Shown piece after piece: positions 1-7,681 of a DNA stretch of 12,424 nucleotides. Position 1 is the stretch's first letter. Every line of letters starts with the position of its first letter. The notes below the pieces were generated by a model. It did not search any database. It was not told where the DNA came from and worked only from the letters and a program-made list of their open reading frames with translations. Source of the stretch: Bacteroidota bacterium (GTDB lineage: Bacteria > Bacteroidota > Bacteroidia > Flavobacteriales_F > PHOS-HE28); NCBI GenBank assembly GCA_023430945.1, contig JAEYYE010000022.1, forward strand, positions 1-12,424, read 5' to 3'. The translations under genes were made by a program, and so were the position numbers.

Positions 1-2577
1 GAGCAGAAGTGTGTGATCCCCGGATGGCAAAGCAGGGATCGATGGGGTTGGATCGGTGGTGAGGAATGCGCCATCCAACCACCATTCAAAGCTGCCTTGT
101 CCGATCGAGTTGTTGGTCACCAGGATCGGTTCACCGGCACAGATCGTATCCGCAGTGATCGCGAATTGGACACCCGGTTGCGCCGGCCTACTGCGATACA
201 AGGTGTATGGAGAAAAAATATCGGCGCCAGCGGCAAGGATCGTGAGATCTTCATTCACGCTCAACAAACGGTATTTGCTGAAGGCCATGTCCTCCGGTTC
301 CAGTAATTGCCAGCAATCCCCACCGTTCACGGTCTGGAAAAGGTCCGAGTAAATGGAAGTATAGAAGGTGTCGGGGCCCTGCAGGCTGATGTATCCGAAG
401 TTCTGTCCTACTGGTCCCGAGCCAGTGAAATGATGTTCCCAACTCAGCCCTTGATCGAAGGAGCGCACGATCTTATCATACGCTACCGCATAGATCGTTC
501 CGTCCGGAGCAAGTTCAATATCAGTGATGCGATCGAGCGTATCGGCGCTCGCGATATGGGTCCAATTGCGCCCCGCATTCGTGGATCGGTAAACACGTGC
601 AGAATTCAACCCAATGCCGCCAGCTGCCACCACAACGCTATCGTTCAGGAAGATCACATCAGCGACCTGATAGATGGGATCCCTACTTCGCTGCCAAGAG
701 TTACCGCCATCGAAAGTGTATACGATCGAATCTGAATTGAAGCCGTGGTCACAGACTATCAGAATGGTGTCCCGATCACCCACGCGCTTCGGGAATGGAT
801 GTTTTACATAGTTACCCGGAATGATCCAATTGTAAGGGATCTCTTCATACGTCTGCCAACCATCGTAGGTGCGGTAAAGGGAATAGTCGCCAGTGCTTGC
901 GTAACCATTGAATGGATCCGTCATTGCGAGCCGGCCCAAGGTGGCATTGTTGAATAGCGGTGTGACCGTCGATGTCCAGGTCGCGCCACCATCGCCAGTT
1001 CGGTAGATAGCGTCCGTGGCCGCGTAGAAACCATTGTAGGGATCAGGGAAATCCCACCGCCCCTTCATGTTCCCTGTTGCGATTGGGATCCAATTGGGAC
1101 CGGGATGATAAGGTTGAAGGTCCACCGTTACCTGATCGGTCACTGTGCAGGATCCATTCACTGCTGTTACAGTGTAGGTCTGCGCGCCGCTAAGTCCGCT
1201 TACCGTGGTAGAAGTGCCCGTTGTGGAAGATAGACCGATCGATGGACTCCAAGTAACCGTGGTGCCGAATGGGACCGAGACCGACAGCTGTGTACTTCCG
1301 CCACTGCATATCAATACATCAGCGCCAGCATCGAGGATGATAGGCTGGATCACCTGCACAGGCGTGGTCCATGGGATCACCGACGTATATGCGCCATTGC
1401 TCACATGGGCTTCGATCCCCGGTGAATTCGTGCTGTTGATGAATTGTGCCTGCAACGTGCTGCCGGAACCAACCTGCACCCCATCTCTGAACCAAGTAAT
1501 TGTCCAGTCCGGGGCAAGGCCGTTCAATGTGAGATCTACATCGGTCTGGCCGCAACCATTCACGAGCGTGTGGCTGATGGAAGCGACCGGCATCCCCTGG
1601 CCTGGACCGGAATTCGTGACCAAGATGAGTGAACCAGTACCCATCTCGCCCACGATACACCCATGCTGATCGTCGAGGAACAGGAGTTCACGCAGACTTC
1701 CCTGGACCGGCAATATAAGTTCCGTCCAGGATGCTCCCGCATCAACTGTACTGTACACTTTGTCCGTCATTGCATCCAATACCACCACACGTAGTGCATC
1801 GAAGACATGAAGACTAACAGGCGCGATGAAAGGTGCCGGCGAAGACGACCAGTTCAAAGCAGCATCGCTGCTCAGGAACAATGTGCCCGGGCCAGCGACC
1901 GCCGCTATGTTCGTCGTTGCAGATCCGATCAATTCCCCCTCCCAATTCAAGGTACTGTTCCACACCGCGCCGCCATTGGACGTACGCATCACGGAACCGT
2001 CCCTCACGATCATTCCGTTGTTGACATCGAAAAAATGGATCGAATTGATCGTTGCCGAACCCGGTACGCTCAGGGCACTCCAATTGTTCCCTCCGTTAAG
2101 GCTTTTGATCATACTTCCATTGGTGCCCCCGGCATAACCCACAGTTGCTGTGGGGAAATGCATGTCATTATACCGCCTAGGCCAGCCAAAAGCATTTGAA
2201 AAAGCGACGTTCTGCCAGGTGAAGCCTCCATTCGTGGTGCGATTGATGGCATATTGGTTGTTCAGGTCAAATGCGCCTGAGATCAGGCCATTGGTCACAT
2301 CAGGAAAGTAAGCATCCTTCCAGACACCGATGATGGGCAGGCCACCGATCGTAGGCTGGCGAACTTCCCATGTAGCACCAGCATCTTCGCTCACATACAA
2401 AGTGCTGCTGATACCGATGTATCCGTTCGGGCCAAAACGTGCAACATCGGTGATCACCACACTGCCGCTTGTATCGGCCACCACCCATTGGGACCAGGCC
2501 TGCAGGGTGTGTACTACTGTTAGTCCAAGGAAAAGAATTCTTGAACTGGACCAGAAAGCTGATCTCAAAAGGGGCAT
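1..2577 (-). CDS. Secreted double-propeller (YCF48/BNR-like) protein, probable T9SS cargo; C-terminus beyond window
   Basis: I translated this strand codon by codon: the frame is open without a stop from the ATG at 2577 to position 1, giving 859 residues. An in-frame TGA lies 30 bases upstream of the ATG, so this is the only ATG start. Residues 1-29 form a signal peptide (Arg, hydrophobic core LFLGLTVV, cleavage before QWVVADTSG). Residues about 30-320 contain repeated blades ending in DAGATW, NGGFTW, NGGNNW, NGGAVW and DAGASW. An Ig-like part and a PKD-like part (DAGADVLICSGG, then TYTVTAVNGSC) follow at about 330-480. A second propeller starts near NWIPIATGN (GDGGATW, DGGNSW, NAGRNW, ending GGDCWQLL), then another Ig-like module. 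It is colinear with the gene just upstream (2716-6393), which carries a T9SS sorting domain, so surface export by T9SS is inferred. The propeller's ligand is unknown. Confidence 0.93.
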   Translation of the reverse strand, partial: MPLLRSAFWSSSRILFLGLTVVHTLQAWSQWVVADTSGSVVITDVARFGPNGYIGISSTLYVSEDAGATWEVRQPTIGGLPIIGVWKDAYFPDVTNGLISGAFDLNNQYAINRTTNGGFTWQNVAFSNAFGWPRRYNDMHFPTATVGYAGGTNGSMIKSLNGGNNWSALSVPGSATINSIHFFDVNNGMIVRDGSVMRTSNGGAVWNSTLNWEGELIGSATTNIAAVAGPGTLFLSSDAALNWSSSPAPFIAPVSLHVFDALRVVVLDAMTDKVYSTVDAGASWTELILPVQGSLRELLFLDDQHGCIVGEMGTGSLILVTNSGPGQGMPVASISHTLVNGCGQTDVDLTLNGLAPDWTITWFRDGVQVGSGSTLQAQFINSTNSPGIEAHVSNGAYTSVIPWTTPVQVIQPIILDAGADVLICSGGSTQLSVSVPFGTTVTWSPSIGLSSTTGTSTTVSGLSGAQTYTVTAVNGSCTVTDQVTVDLQPYHPGPNWIPIATGNMKGRWDFPDPYNGFYAATDAIYRTGDGGATWTSTVTPLFNNATLGRLAMTDPFNGYASTGDYSLYRTYDGWQTYEEIPYNWIIPGNYVKHPFPKRVGDRDTILIVCDHGFNSDSIVYTFDGGNSWQRSRDPIYQVADVIFLNDSVVVAAGGIGLNSARVYRSTNAGRNWTHIASADTLDRITDIELAPDGTIYAVAYDKIVRSFDQGLSWEHHFTGSGPVGQNFGYISLQGPDTFYTSIYSDLFQTVNGGDCWQLLEPEDMAFSKYRLLSVNEDLTILAAGADIFSPYTLYRSRPAQPGVQFAITADTICAGEPILVTNNSIGQGSFEWWLDGAFLTTDPTPSIPALPSGDHTLLL

Positions 2578-2675
2578 TGTTGCTGAACGTATTTTGTTGT
2601 GTCACCAGGACAGAACCGGGGATACTCCATCAATCGCGAAGTAGAAGCTTTTCGATCTGTTCTCCCTATCGGACA

Positions 2676-2688
2676 TTGGCAATGCCAA
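2676..2688. promoter_or_regulatory. Perfect 13-base palindrome (6-1-6), possible operator
   Basis: The plus strand reads TTGGCA-A-TGCCAA, a perfect inverted repeat with a single central base. It overlaps the end of the candidate -7 box and the expected transcription start of the 2577-1 gene, the usual place for a repressor site. It is too short to be a strong RNA hairpin terminator and has no T tract. No regulator is identified. Confidence 0.3.
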
Positions 2689-2693
2689 ATGTA
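2686..2693 (-). promoter_or_regulatory. Candidate Bacteroidetes -7 box (TACATTTG) for the 2577-1 gene
   Basis: On the minus strand, TACATTTG matches the Bacteroidetes -7 consensus TAnnTTTG perfectly, about 108 bases upstream of the ATG at 2577. The nearest upstream TTG (2707-2705) is only 11 bases away, closer than the usual 17-23 spacing, so the -33 element is not convincing. If used, the second giant gene can be transcribed independently of the first, with a leader of about 100 bases. Confidence 0.4.
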
Positions 2694-2715
2694 TCGTTCA
2701 GGCTCAAGTCACAGA

Positions 2716-5700
2716 TCACCGTTCCTGTTTTATAAGCACAATGGTCCTGTTCATCTCCGGGCCGATCAGTTGAAGATGATAATGGCCGGCTGAAAGTCCG
2801 GGAACGGAAATGCTGATATCCTGAGATACTTGCGAATTGGTCCGTTCCCATATCGACCTTCCGGTGACATCCTTGAGACTTATTCGATCGATGATCGAAT
2901 TTTCAGGAATCGTAAGGATGAATTGATCATCGAAAGGATTTGGATGGACCGTTGGATGATCGATATCCGTCCAAATGCTGTTGATATCGGTGGGATCGAG
3001 AACTGTGACCGTGATCGTATCAGAATATAACCATCCACATGCGTCGCCTTGCCAGGCACCCCAGTAATAGGTTCCGGCATCCGAAGGTTCGGCTTGCGAA
3101 ACGTTCAAATTCAATCCGTTCGTACCGAGGGAAACGCCATTATGATACCATCCGCTCAGGAAGGTGTAGGGAGGAACGTTTATCTGAACGGTCAATGTGA
3201 AAGCTTGGCCAACATCGACAGTGACGTCTGTTGGTTGTTGTGTGATGATCGCTGGTTGATCCCGATCGATCTGAAGAGGTGTGGTATATGGGCTGTATCC
3301 GCATTCATTCATAGCACGCACTTTCAAGAGAGCACCACTATCGCCGACATTCCAGGTGATCGAACATGTCGCACCATTCGGGGCCAGTACTCCGGCATCT
3401 GGTGGAGTGAGAACCCATTCAAATCCGTCCACCATCGAATTCGTGCCAACAGTTACTGAATACTGTGTGGTGATCTCACCGGGTAGGCATATTTCCTGCG
3501 GTCCGGTCACGTTATAGAGCCAGGGCATAGCGGGAGGTTGTACCGGTTCGGAGTACTGGCCGAGACATCCATGCAGGCTGATCGGGCGTACGACATAGGT
3601 ATTGGGGCTGGGAGACGCGGTCACTTCAAGAGTATCCCCGCCTGCATCCACCGGATAGAGGATGCCACCTCCACCCACCGTGAACCATTGATGTCCCAAC
3701 GTTGGGGAGGGCGTTACTGCTGCGATCGATATCATGCCATCCGGCCAACAATCAGTGGTGGGAACGATCAAGACCGGTGTAGCATCGTAATCATCCACAT
3801 GAAATGTTCTGGTTGTGGAACTGGCGCTGCCATTGAGGATACCGGTCAATTGAAGAGTATGTGGACCTGGAGCAAGGTCGGACAATGTGAGGTGAGTATC
3901 TGTAGAGACCAATTCTCCATCGAGTTGCCATTCATAGTCGGTAAAGCCGATGGAATTATTGAGCACCAGCTGATCGTTGCCAAAGCAGATCGTGTCCTCA
4001 TATAAGGTAAATGCCAGTCCTGGAGGCGGTAGCTCATCCCGATAAAGAACAAGATCCGAGTTCCCAGCACCCTGAATGAACGTGTAATGATCCTTGCTCG
4101 TTATGCGATAGCCAAGACCAGGGATCGATGATTGGATCAGTTGCCAGCAGGCTCCGCCATTCACCGTGCGATACAATGCTCCGATGGTGGCATATCCTGT
4201 ATCTGGACCTTGAAAAGTGACTGCCCCGATACCCTGGGTCAATGTATTTGTGGGATGTGTTACCTGTAGATCCCAATTGAACCCTTCGTCGGTAGACTTG
4301 AAGATATTCGTACCGCTCACTGCATAAACGGAGCCATCAGAAGCTGCCTCAAGGTCAGCAAGAGCGATATGTACATTGGTCAACAGTATCTCATCCCAAC
4401 TTGCCCCTGCATCATCCGAACGGTAAAGTTTTGCTCCATTGATACCCGTACCCCCACCGGCCAGAAGAATTGTGTCATCCAACCAAATAATGTCTCTGAT
4501 GTCAGCAATGCTGGGGTTCACCAACTCCCAATAGTTCCCTCCATCCAAGGTGCGAAGGAGCTTGCCGGGATTTCCGACCATGCTGACCCAGACCATTGCT
4601 GTGTCCCTTCCCTTGGTATAAATATGCTCGTATGAATTATTGAGGATGGGCAGATCAACAGCTGTATTACTATTCCAACCATCCGTGGTCTTGTATAACG
4701 TGTACCCTGCGGATGCATAACCATGGAACGCATCTATCATTTCGAGGCGGCCTACTGAATAATTCGTGATATTCGGTCCAGTGACTGCTTCCCATGTCAG
4801 TCCACCATCGAATGTGCGGTGCATGGTGCCTCCCGCGGACATGAATCCATTGTAAGGATCGGGAAAATCATAGATGCCGAGCGTGCTGCCATTTATCAGG
4901 TCGATCCAACTTTCGTCGGGGATCTCGGGAACCACATTAACATTGACTTGATCCATGCTTGAACATTGCCCATTGGCCACAGTAACGGTGTAGGTGGTCG
5001 ACGTGGTAAGTCCAGTGATGCTTGGTGTGGAGGAGGTTGGATCATTCAATCCTGACGCCGGTGACCAATTGATGATGGAATTCGGTGGTGCAGCAACTGA
5101 AAGCTGGCCCTGGTTGCCCCAACATAACACCTGATCGATCCCCGCATCTACCGTGAATGGTTGGATCACATTTACCGTATTGTTCCAATTGAGCACAAGT
5201 GTTTGGCTTCCATTGTTCACATGCAATTCGATCCCTGCAGCACCCGTGGTAGTGAACGATACATCGATCTCGGTTGAACTTCCCATCGGGGTGCCGTTCC
5301 GGAACCATTGGGTGGACCACCCAGGTGCAACTCCAACTGCTTCGAACGTTACGATGGTGGATCCGCATTGGCTGGATTGTGAAACGCCGATACTCGCAAT
5401 GGGAAGCAACTGTCCGATCCCATTACCTGTGGAAAGGATCAGGGACCTGTTCGTGAAAAGTTCGCCACCGATACAACCGTTCATCGGCGATCGGAAGTAC
5501 ACGGAACGCAGGTGATCGGATACCGGGAGCATGATCTCCTCCCAGAACTGTCCGCCACTGAATGTCACAAAAGCCTTATCAAGGATCTCATCGATCACAA
5601 CGAAATGCTGGTCTGAGAACACATGTATATCCGTTGGATCAAGGGACGGCGAAGTAGCCGAAGTCCAGTTCACACCCGCATCATTGGAAACATGTACAGT

Positions 5701-6393
5701 ACCACTGCCTGCGGCTACCACGGCATTGCCGCTTCCTGACATTCGATGTTCCCCTGTAACAGTGAGAACGGAAGACCATGTACTTCCACCATTTGTGGTC
5801 CTCATGAGAATGTCATCCCCTGCGATCACGCCAACATCCATTGAACTGAAATGTACCGATCGGATCGTGGCTGCAGTAGACGCAGGCAAGAGTGTCCAGT
5901 TCGATCCAGCATCCGTTGTCTTCATGATGCGGCCATTGGTGCCGGCAGCATAGCCTACGCTCTGTGTAGGAAATTGAAGATCATGATATTGTCTTGGCCA
6001 GGCCCCGCTATTGCTATATGATAATTCACTCCAGGTCCATCCACCATCGGTCGTTCGCAGGATGGCATATTGATCCATGGAACCCAGCCCACCCGCGAAT
6101 ATCCCATTGAGCTCATCCGTGAAATGAACACCTGGGAACAAACCCATCAATGGAAAAGTGTTGATCGTTGGATCGCGTTGCGTCCAGGTCTCGCCGGCAT
6201 CGGTACTTACATGGAGAAGATCGCTCACGCCGATGAACCCATTCGTGCCATACGGATGCATGCCATATACCGTAACGGCACCGCTCGAGTCCGCGACCTG
6301 CCATTGGGCCTTAGACAACTGAAAAGGGAAAAGCAGGATCAGCAGCAATATGATCCTTCCGGTGAAGAAAGGACCGACCGGAATGGCATTCAT
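2716..6393 (-). CDS. Giant secreted protein with two YCF48/BNR propellers, Ig/PKD-like modules and T9SS type A sorting domain
   Basis: The protein has 1225 residues from the ATG at 6393. The frame extends to a TTG at 6423, but the ATG gives a better signal peptide: residues 1-29, core RIILLLILLFPF, cleavage before QWQVADSSG. Propeller 1 (about 30-325) has blades ending STDAGETW, TTDGGWTW, TTDAGSNW, TTNGGSTW and SNDAGVNW. An Ig-like part and a PKD-like part (about 335-490) follow, then propeller 2 (about 494-790; FDGGLTW, LDGGNYW, DDAGASW, TDEGFNW, ending GGACWQLI). Three or so further Ig/PKD-like modules come next (one with SDAGTYYW), and finally a T9SS domain with HPNPF near residue 1151. 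Expected fate: Sec export, T9SS translocation, then release or anchoring on the cell surface. The gene starts 26 bases after the M23 peptidase stop, so co-transcription is possible. The 2577-1 gene is its tandem paralogue. The specific role is unknown; adhesion or polymer binding would be guesses. Confidence 0.93.
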   Translation of the reverse strand: MNAIPVGPFFTGRIILLLILLFPFQLSKAQWQVADSSGAVTVYGMHPYGTNGFIGVSDLLHVSTDAGETWTQRDPTINTFPLMGLFPGVHFTDELNGIFAGGLGSMDQYAILRTTDGGWTWSELSYSNSGAWPRQYHDLQFPTQSVGYAAGTNGRIMKTTDAGSNWTLLPASTAATIRSVHFSSMDVGVIAGDDILMRTTNGGSTWSSVLTVTGEHRMSGSGNAVVAAGSGTVHVSNDAGVNWTSATSPSLDPTDIHVFSDQHFVVIDEILDKAFVTFSGGQFWEEIMLPVSDHLRSVYFRSPMNGCIGGELFTNRSLILSTGNGIGQLLPIASIGVSQSSQCGSTIVTFEAVGVAPGWSTQWFRNGTPMGSSTEIDVSFTTTGAAGIELHVNNGSQTLVLNWNNTVNVIQPFTVDAGIDQVLCWGNQGQLSVAAPPNSIINWSPASGLNDPTSSTPSITGLTTSTTYTVTVANGQCSSMDQVNVNVVPEIPDESWIDLINGSTLGIYDFPDPYNGFMSAGGTMHRTFDGGLTWEAVTGPNITNYSVGRLEMIDAFHGYASAGYTLYKTTDGWNSNTAVDLPILNNSYEHIYTKGRDTAMVWVSMVGNPGKLLRTLDGGNYWELVNPSIADIRDIIWLDDTILLAGGGTGINGAKLYRSDDAGASWDEILLTNVHIALADLEAASDGSVYAVSGTNIFKSTDEGFNWDLQVTHPTNTLTQGIGAVTFQGPDTGYATIGALYRTVNGGACWQLIQSSIPGLGYRITSKDHYTFIQGAGNSDLVLYRDELPPPGLAFTLYEDTICFGNDQLVLNNSIGFTDYEWQLDGELVSTDTHLTLSDLAPGPHTLQLTGILNGSASSTTRTFHVDDYDATPVLIVPTTDCWPDGMISIAAVTPSPTLGHQWFTVGGGGILYPVDAGGDTLEVTASPSPNTYVVRPISLHGCLGQYSEPVQPPAMPWLYNVTGPQEICLPGEITTQYSVTVGTNSMVDGFEWVLTPPDAGVLAPNGATCSITWNVGDSGALLKVRAMNECGYSPYTTPLQIDRDQPAIITQQPTDVTVDVGQAFTLTVQINVPPYTFLSGWYHNGVSLGTNGLNLNVSQAEPSDAGTYYWGAWQGDACGWLYSDTITVTVLDPTDINSIWTDIDHPTVHPNPFDDQFILTIPENSIIDRISLKDVTGRSIWERTNSQVSQDISISVPGLSAGHYHLQLIGPEMNRTIVLIKQER
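2719..2961 (-). other. T9SS type A C-terminal sorting domain (encoded region)
   Basis: The last roughly 80 residues of the 2716-6393 product have the type A sorting-signal layout: a PNPF motif in HPNPFDDQF, a beta-rich middle containing DVTGRSIWE, then LSAGHYHLQL and a basic end, IVLIKQER. In known T9SS cargo this domain directs passage through the outer-membrane translocon and is removed by the PorU-type sortase. No T9SS machinery genes are in this window. Confidence 0.88.
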
Positions 6394-6419
6394 TGTAAAA
6401 TGGATCGATCCCAAAAATA

Positions 6420-7391
6420 TCAATCCAGCGATTGTCCCGCATTGCGCGAGATCTCCAGCATCAGCGCATATTCCTCCGGCGAAAGATCGTTGAAGAAGAA
6501 GTTCACTGGATCGATCTGTTCTTCGTTCTTTCGTACTTCATAGTGCAGGTGCGGGCCGGAGCTCAATCCGGAGTTGCCCACAAGGCCTATCACATCGCCA
6601 CGCTTCACTTTCTGGCCTTTCTTCACTTCGATCTTGCTCAGGTGCGCATAGAGCGTTTCGTAATCGAAGCCATGATCGATGATCACATGCATGCCGTAGC
6701 CGTTCGTGGCATAATCCGCAAAGGTCACCTTGCCATCGCCTGTCGCGTAGATCGGTGTGCCGGGCTTGGCCGTGAAATCCATGCCGCCATGGAACTTGTT
6801 GATCTTGTGGATCGGGTGGATCCGCCAGCCGAAACCACCGGCCGTCATGGTGAGGTCCTCATTGGGGATCGGCTGGATCGATGGGATCGATGCGAGCATT
6901 TCCTGTTTGCGAAGAACAAGTGATGCGACCTCATCCAGCGACTTTGATTGCACCACGAGTTGGCGCGTAAGCCGATCGAGGCGCTTGCGTGTCTCGATCA
7001 CCATTCCGCTGCTGGCGAAACCTTCCACATCACGGTACCGGTTCACGCCGCCCGATCCCGCTTCGCGCATGGTCGCTGGCAATGGATCGGCCTCGAAGAT
7101 CACGCGGTAGATATTGTCATCACGGCGCCGCACGTCGGAAAGCACCGTCTCCAATTCATTCAGCTGCTTGTTGAGCAATTCGTACTGGATCAACAATTGC
7201 TGGTTCTCCCGCCGCAGCGTGGTCTCCTTCGGCGAATCAACGAACTGGTAAACGAGAATGATGCCTACGAGCCCGACGAACAGGCCGGGTGTGAGCAGGA
7301 GCGCGAGCCGCTTGGACCTTTGCCATGCCGAAAGGCGGATGCGCTCGAAGTTGAGCGTGTCAGGATTGAAGCGATACTTCAGTTCGGCCAT
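6420..7391 (-). CDS. Membrane-anchored M23 family metallopeptidase (peptidoglycan endopeptidase)
   Basis: The protein has 323 residues from an ATG at 7391. A cytoplasmic basic N-terminus (about 1-28) precedes one transmembrane segment (about 29-50). A coiled-coil-like stretch (about 55-90) and a second helical stretch (about 130-165) lead to a LytM/M23 domain at about 180-300. The zinc-binding and catalytic set is complete: H201 and D205 (HGGMD), H250 (YAH), and H281 and H283 (PHLHYE). Family knowledge indicates cleavage of peptidoglycan cross-bridges in the periplasm, with the coiled coil positioning or regulating the enzyme. The N-terminal pattern (YRFNPDTLNFERIRLS) is typical of a Bacteroidetes M23 group. 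It lies 69 bases downstream of the Kazal gene and 26 bases upstream of the giant T9SS cargo gene. An intact active site makes this an enzyme rather than an EnvC-like activator. Confidence 0.95.
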   Translation of the reverse strand: MAELKYRFNPDTLNFERIRLSAWQRSKRLALLLTPGLFVGLVGIILVYQFVDSPKETTLRRENQQLLIQYELLNKQLNELETVLSDVRRRDDNIYRVIFEADPLPATMREAGSGGVNRYRDVEGFASSGMVIETRKRLDRLTRQLVVQSKSLDEVASLVLRKQEMLASIPSIQPIPNEDLTMTAGGFGWRIHPIHKINKFHGGMDFTAKPGTPIYATGDGKVTFADYATNGYGMHVIIDHGFDYETLYAHLSKIEVKKGQKVKRGDVIGLVGNSGLSSGPHLHYEVRKNEEQIDPVNFFFNDLSPEEYALMLEISRNAGQSLD

Positions 7392-7407
7392 GCAGCGGCG
7401 GTGAAGA

Positions 7408-7420
7408 TAACTTCAAGTTA
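7408..7420. promoter_or_regulatory. Perfect 13-base palindrome (6-1-6) upstream of M23 gene
   Basis: The plus strand reads TAACTT-C-AAGTTA, a perfect inverted repeat with a one-base centre, 17-29 bases upstream of the M23 start codon. It covers the candidate -7 box. It has the same 6-1-6 geometry as the palindrome at 2676-2688 but a different sequence. It may be an operator; the regulator is unknown. Confidence 0.3.
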
Positions 7421-7444
7421 CGAGCAGCGCCGCAGATGTGGCAA
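7413..7444 (-). promoter_or_regulatory. Candidate promoter for the M23 peptidase gene
   Basis: On the minus strand a TTG (7444-7442) is followed after 21 bases by TAACTTGA (7420-7413). This fits TTG-N17-23-TAnnTTTG except for the last two bases. It ends about 22 bases before the ATG at 7391, so the leader would be very short. It would allow expression separate from the upstream Omp85-Kazal pair. Confidence 0.3.
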
Positions 7445-7460
7445 GCGGTGAAGGCCGCTT
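7443..7460 (-). terminator. Hairpin directly after the Kazal stop codon, possible weak terminator
   Basis: Immediately after the TGA of the Kazal gene the minus strand reads AAGCGG, then a 6-base loop (CCTTCA), then CCGCTT: a perfect 6-bp stem. No T-run follows, so it is at best a weak terminator or a 3'-end stabilising structure. It would separate the Omp85-Kazal transcript from the M23 gene. Confidence 0.3.
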
Positions 7461-7670
7461 TCAGCATTCTCCTTTGCGCTCCACCCGTACGCCATTCCGG
7501 CGCGCTTCACACTCGTTACCGTAGGTCTTTCCATCGCAGCCGCACACCGGATCGTAGATCATGATGCACACATCGTTCTTGTGCTGTTCGCGCATTTTCC
7601 GATCGGGGCAGTCGGCATCCTTGTTACAACCTGCCGCCAGTACGGCGATGAGCAAGATGAGCTTTTCCAT
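7461..7670 (-). CDS. Small Kazal-type serine protease inhibitor lipoprotein
   Basis: The protein has 69 residues from the ATG at 7670. The frame can be extended to a TTG at 7685, overlapping the Omp85 stop, but the ATG gives a normal lipoprotein signal. Residues 1-14 form that signal peptide, with the lipobox LAAGC, so Cys15 should be lipidated. The rest is one Kazal domain with six Cys (21, 35, 43, 45, 54, 69) and the hallmark DPVCGCDGKTYGNECEARRNGV. Kazal domains inhibit serine proteases by inserting a loop near the second to third Cys. Which protease is targeted cannot be read from the sequence. The ATG lies 11 bases after the Omp85 stop, so the two are very probably co-transcribed. The product should be tethered to the outer membrane, facing either the periplasm or the cell surface. 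Confidence 0.9.
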   Translation of the reverse strand: MEKLILLIAVLAAGCNKDADCPDRKMREQHKNDVCIMIYDPVCGCDGKTYGNECEARRNGVRVERKGEC

Positions 7671-7681
7671 GTTGAAGTGGA

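Noticed and set aside
307..2605. Several 60-150 codon frames on both strands within 1-2600
   Set aside because: The minus-strand frame ending at position 1 is open for 859 codons with a signal peptide and repeated propeller blades; the others are its shadows.
6394..6423. TTG start at 6423 for the giant cargo gene
   Set aside because: It adds ten residues ahead of a complete signal peptide and nearly overlaps the M23 stop; the ATG at 6393 is the more normal start.
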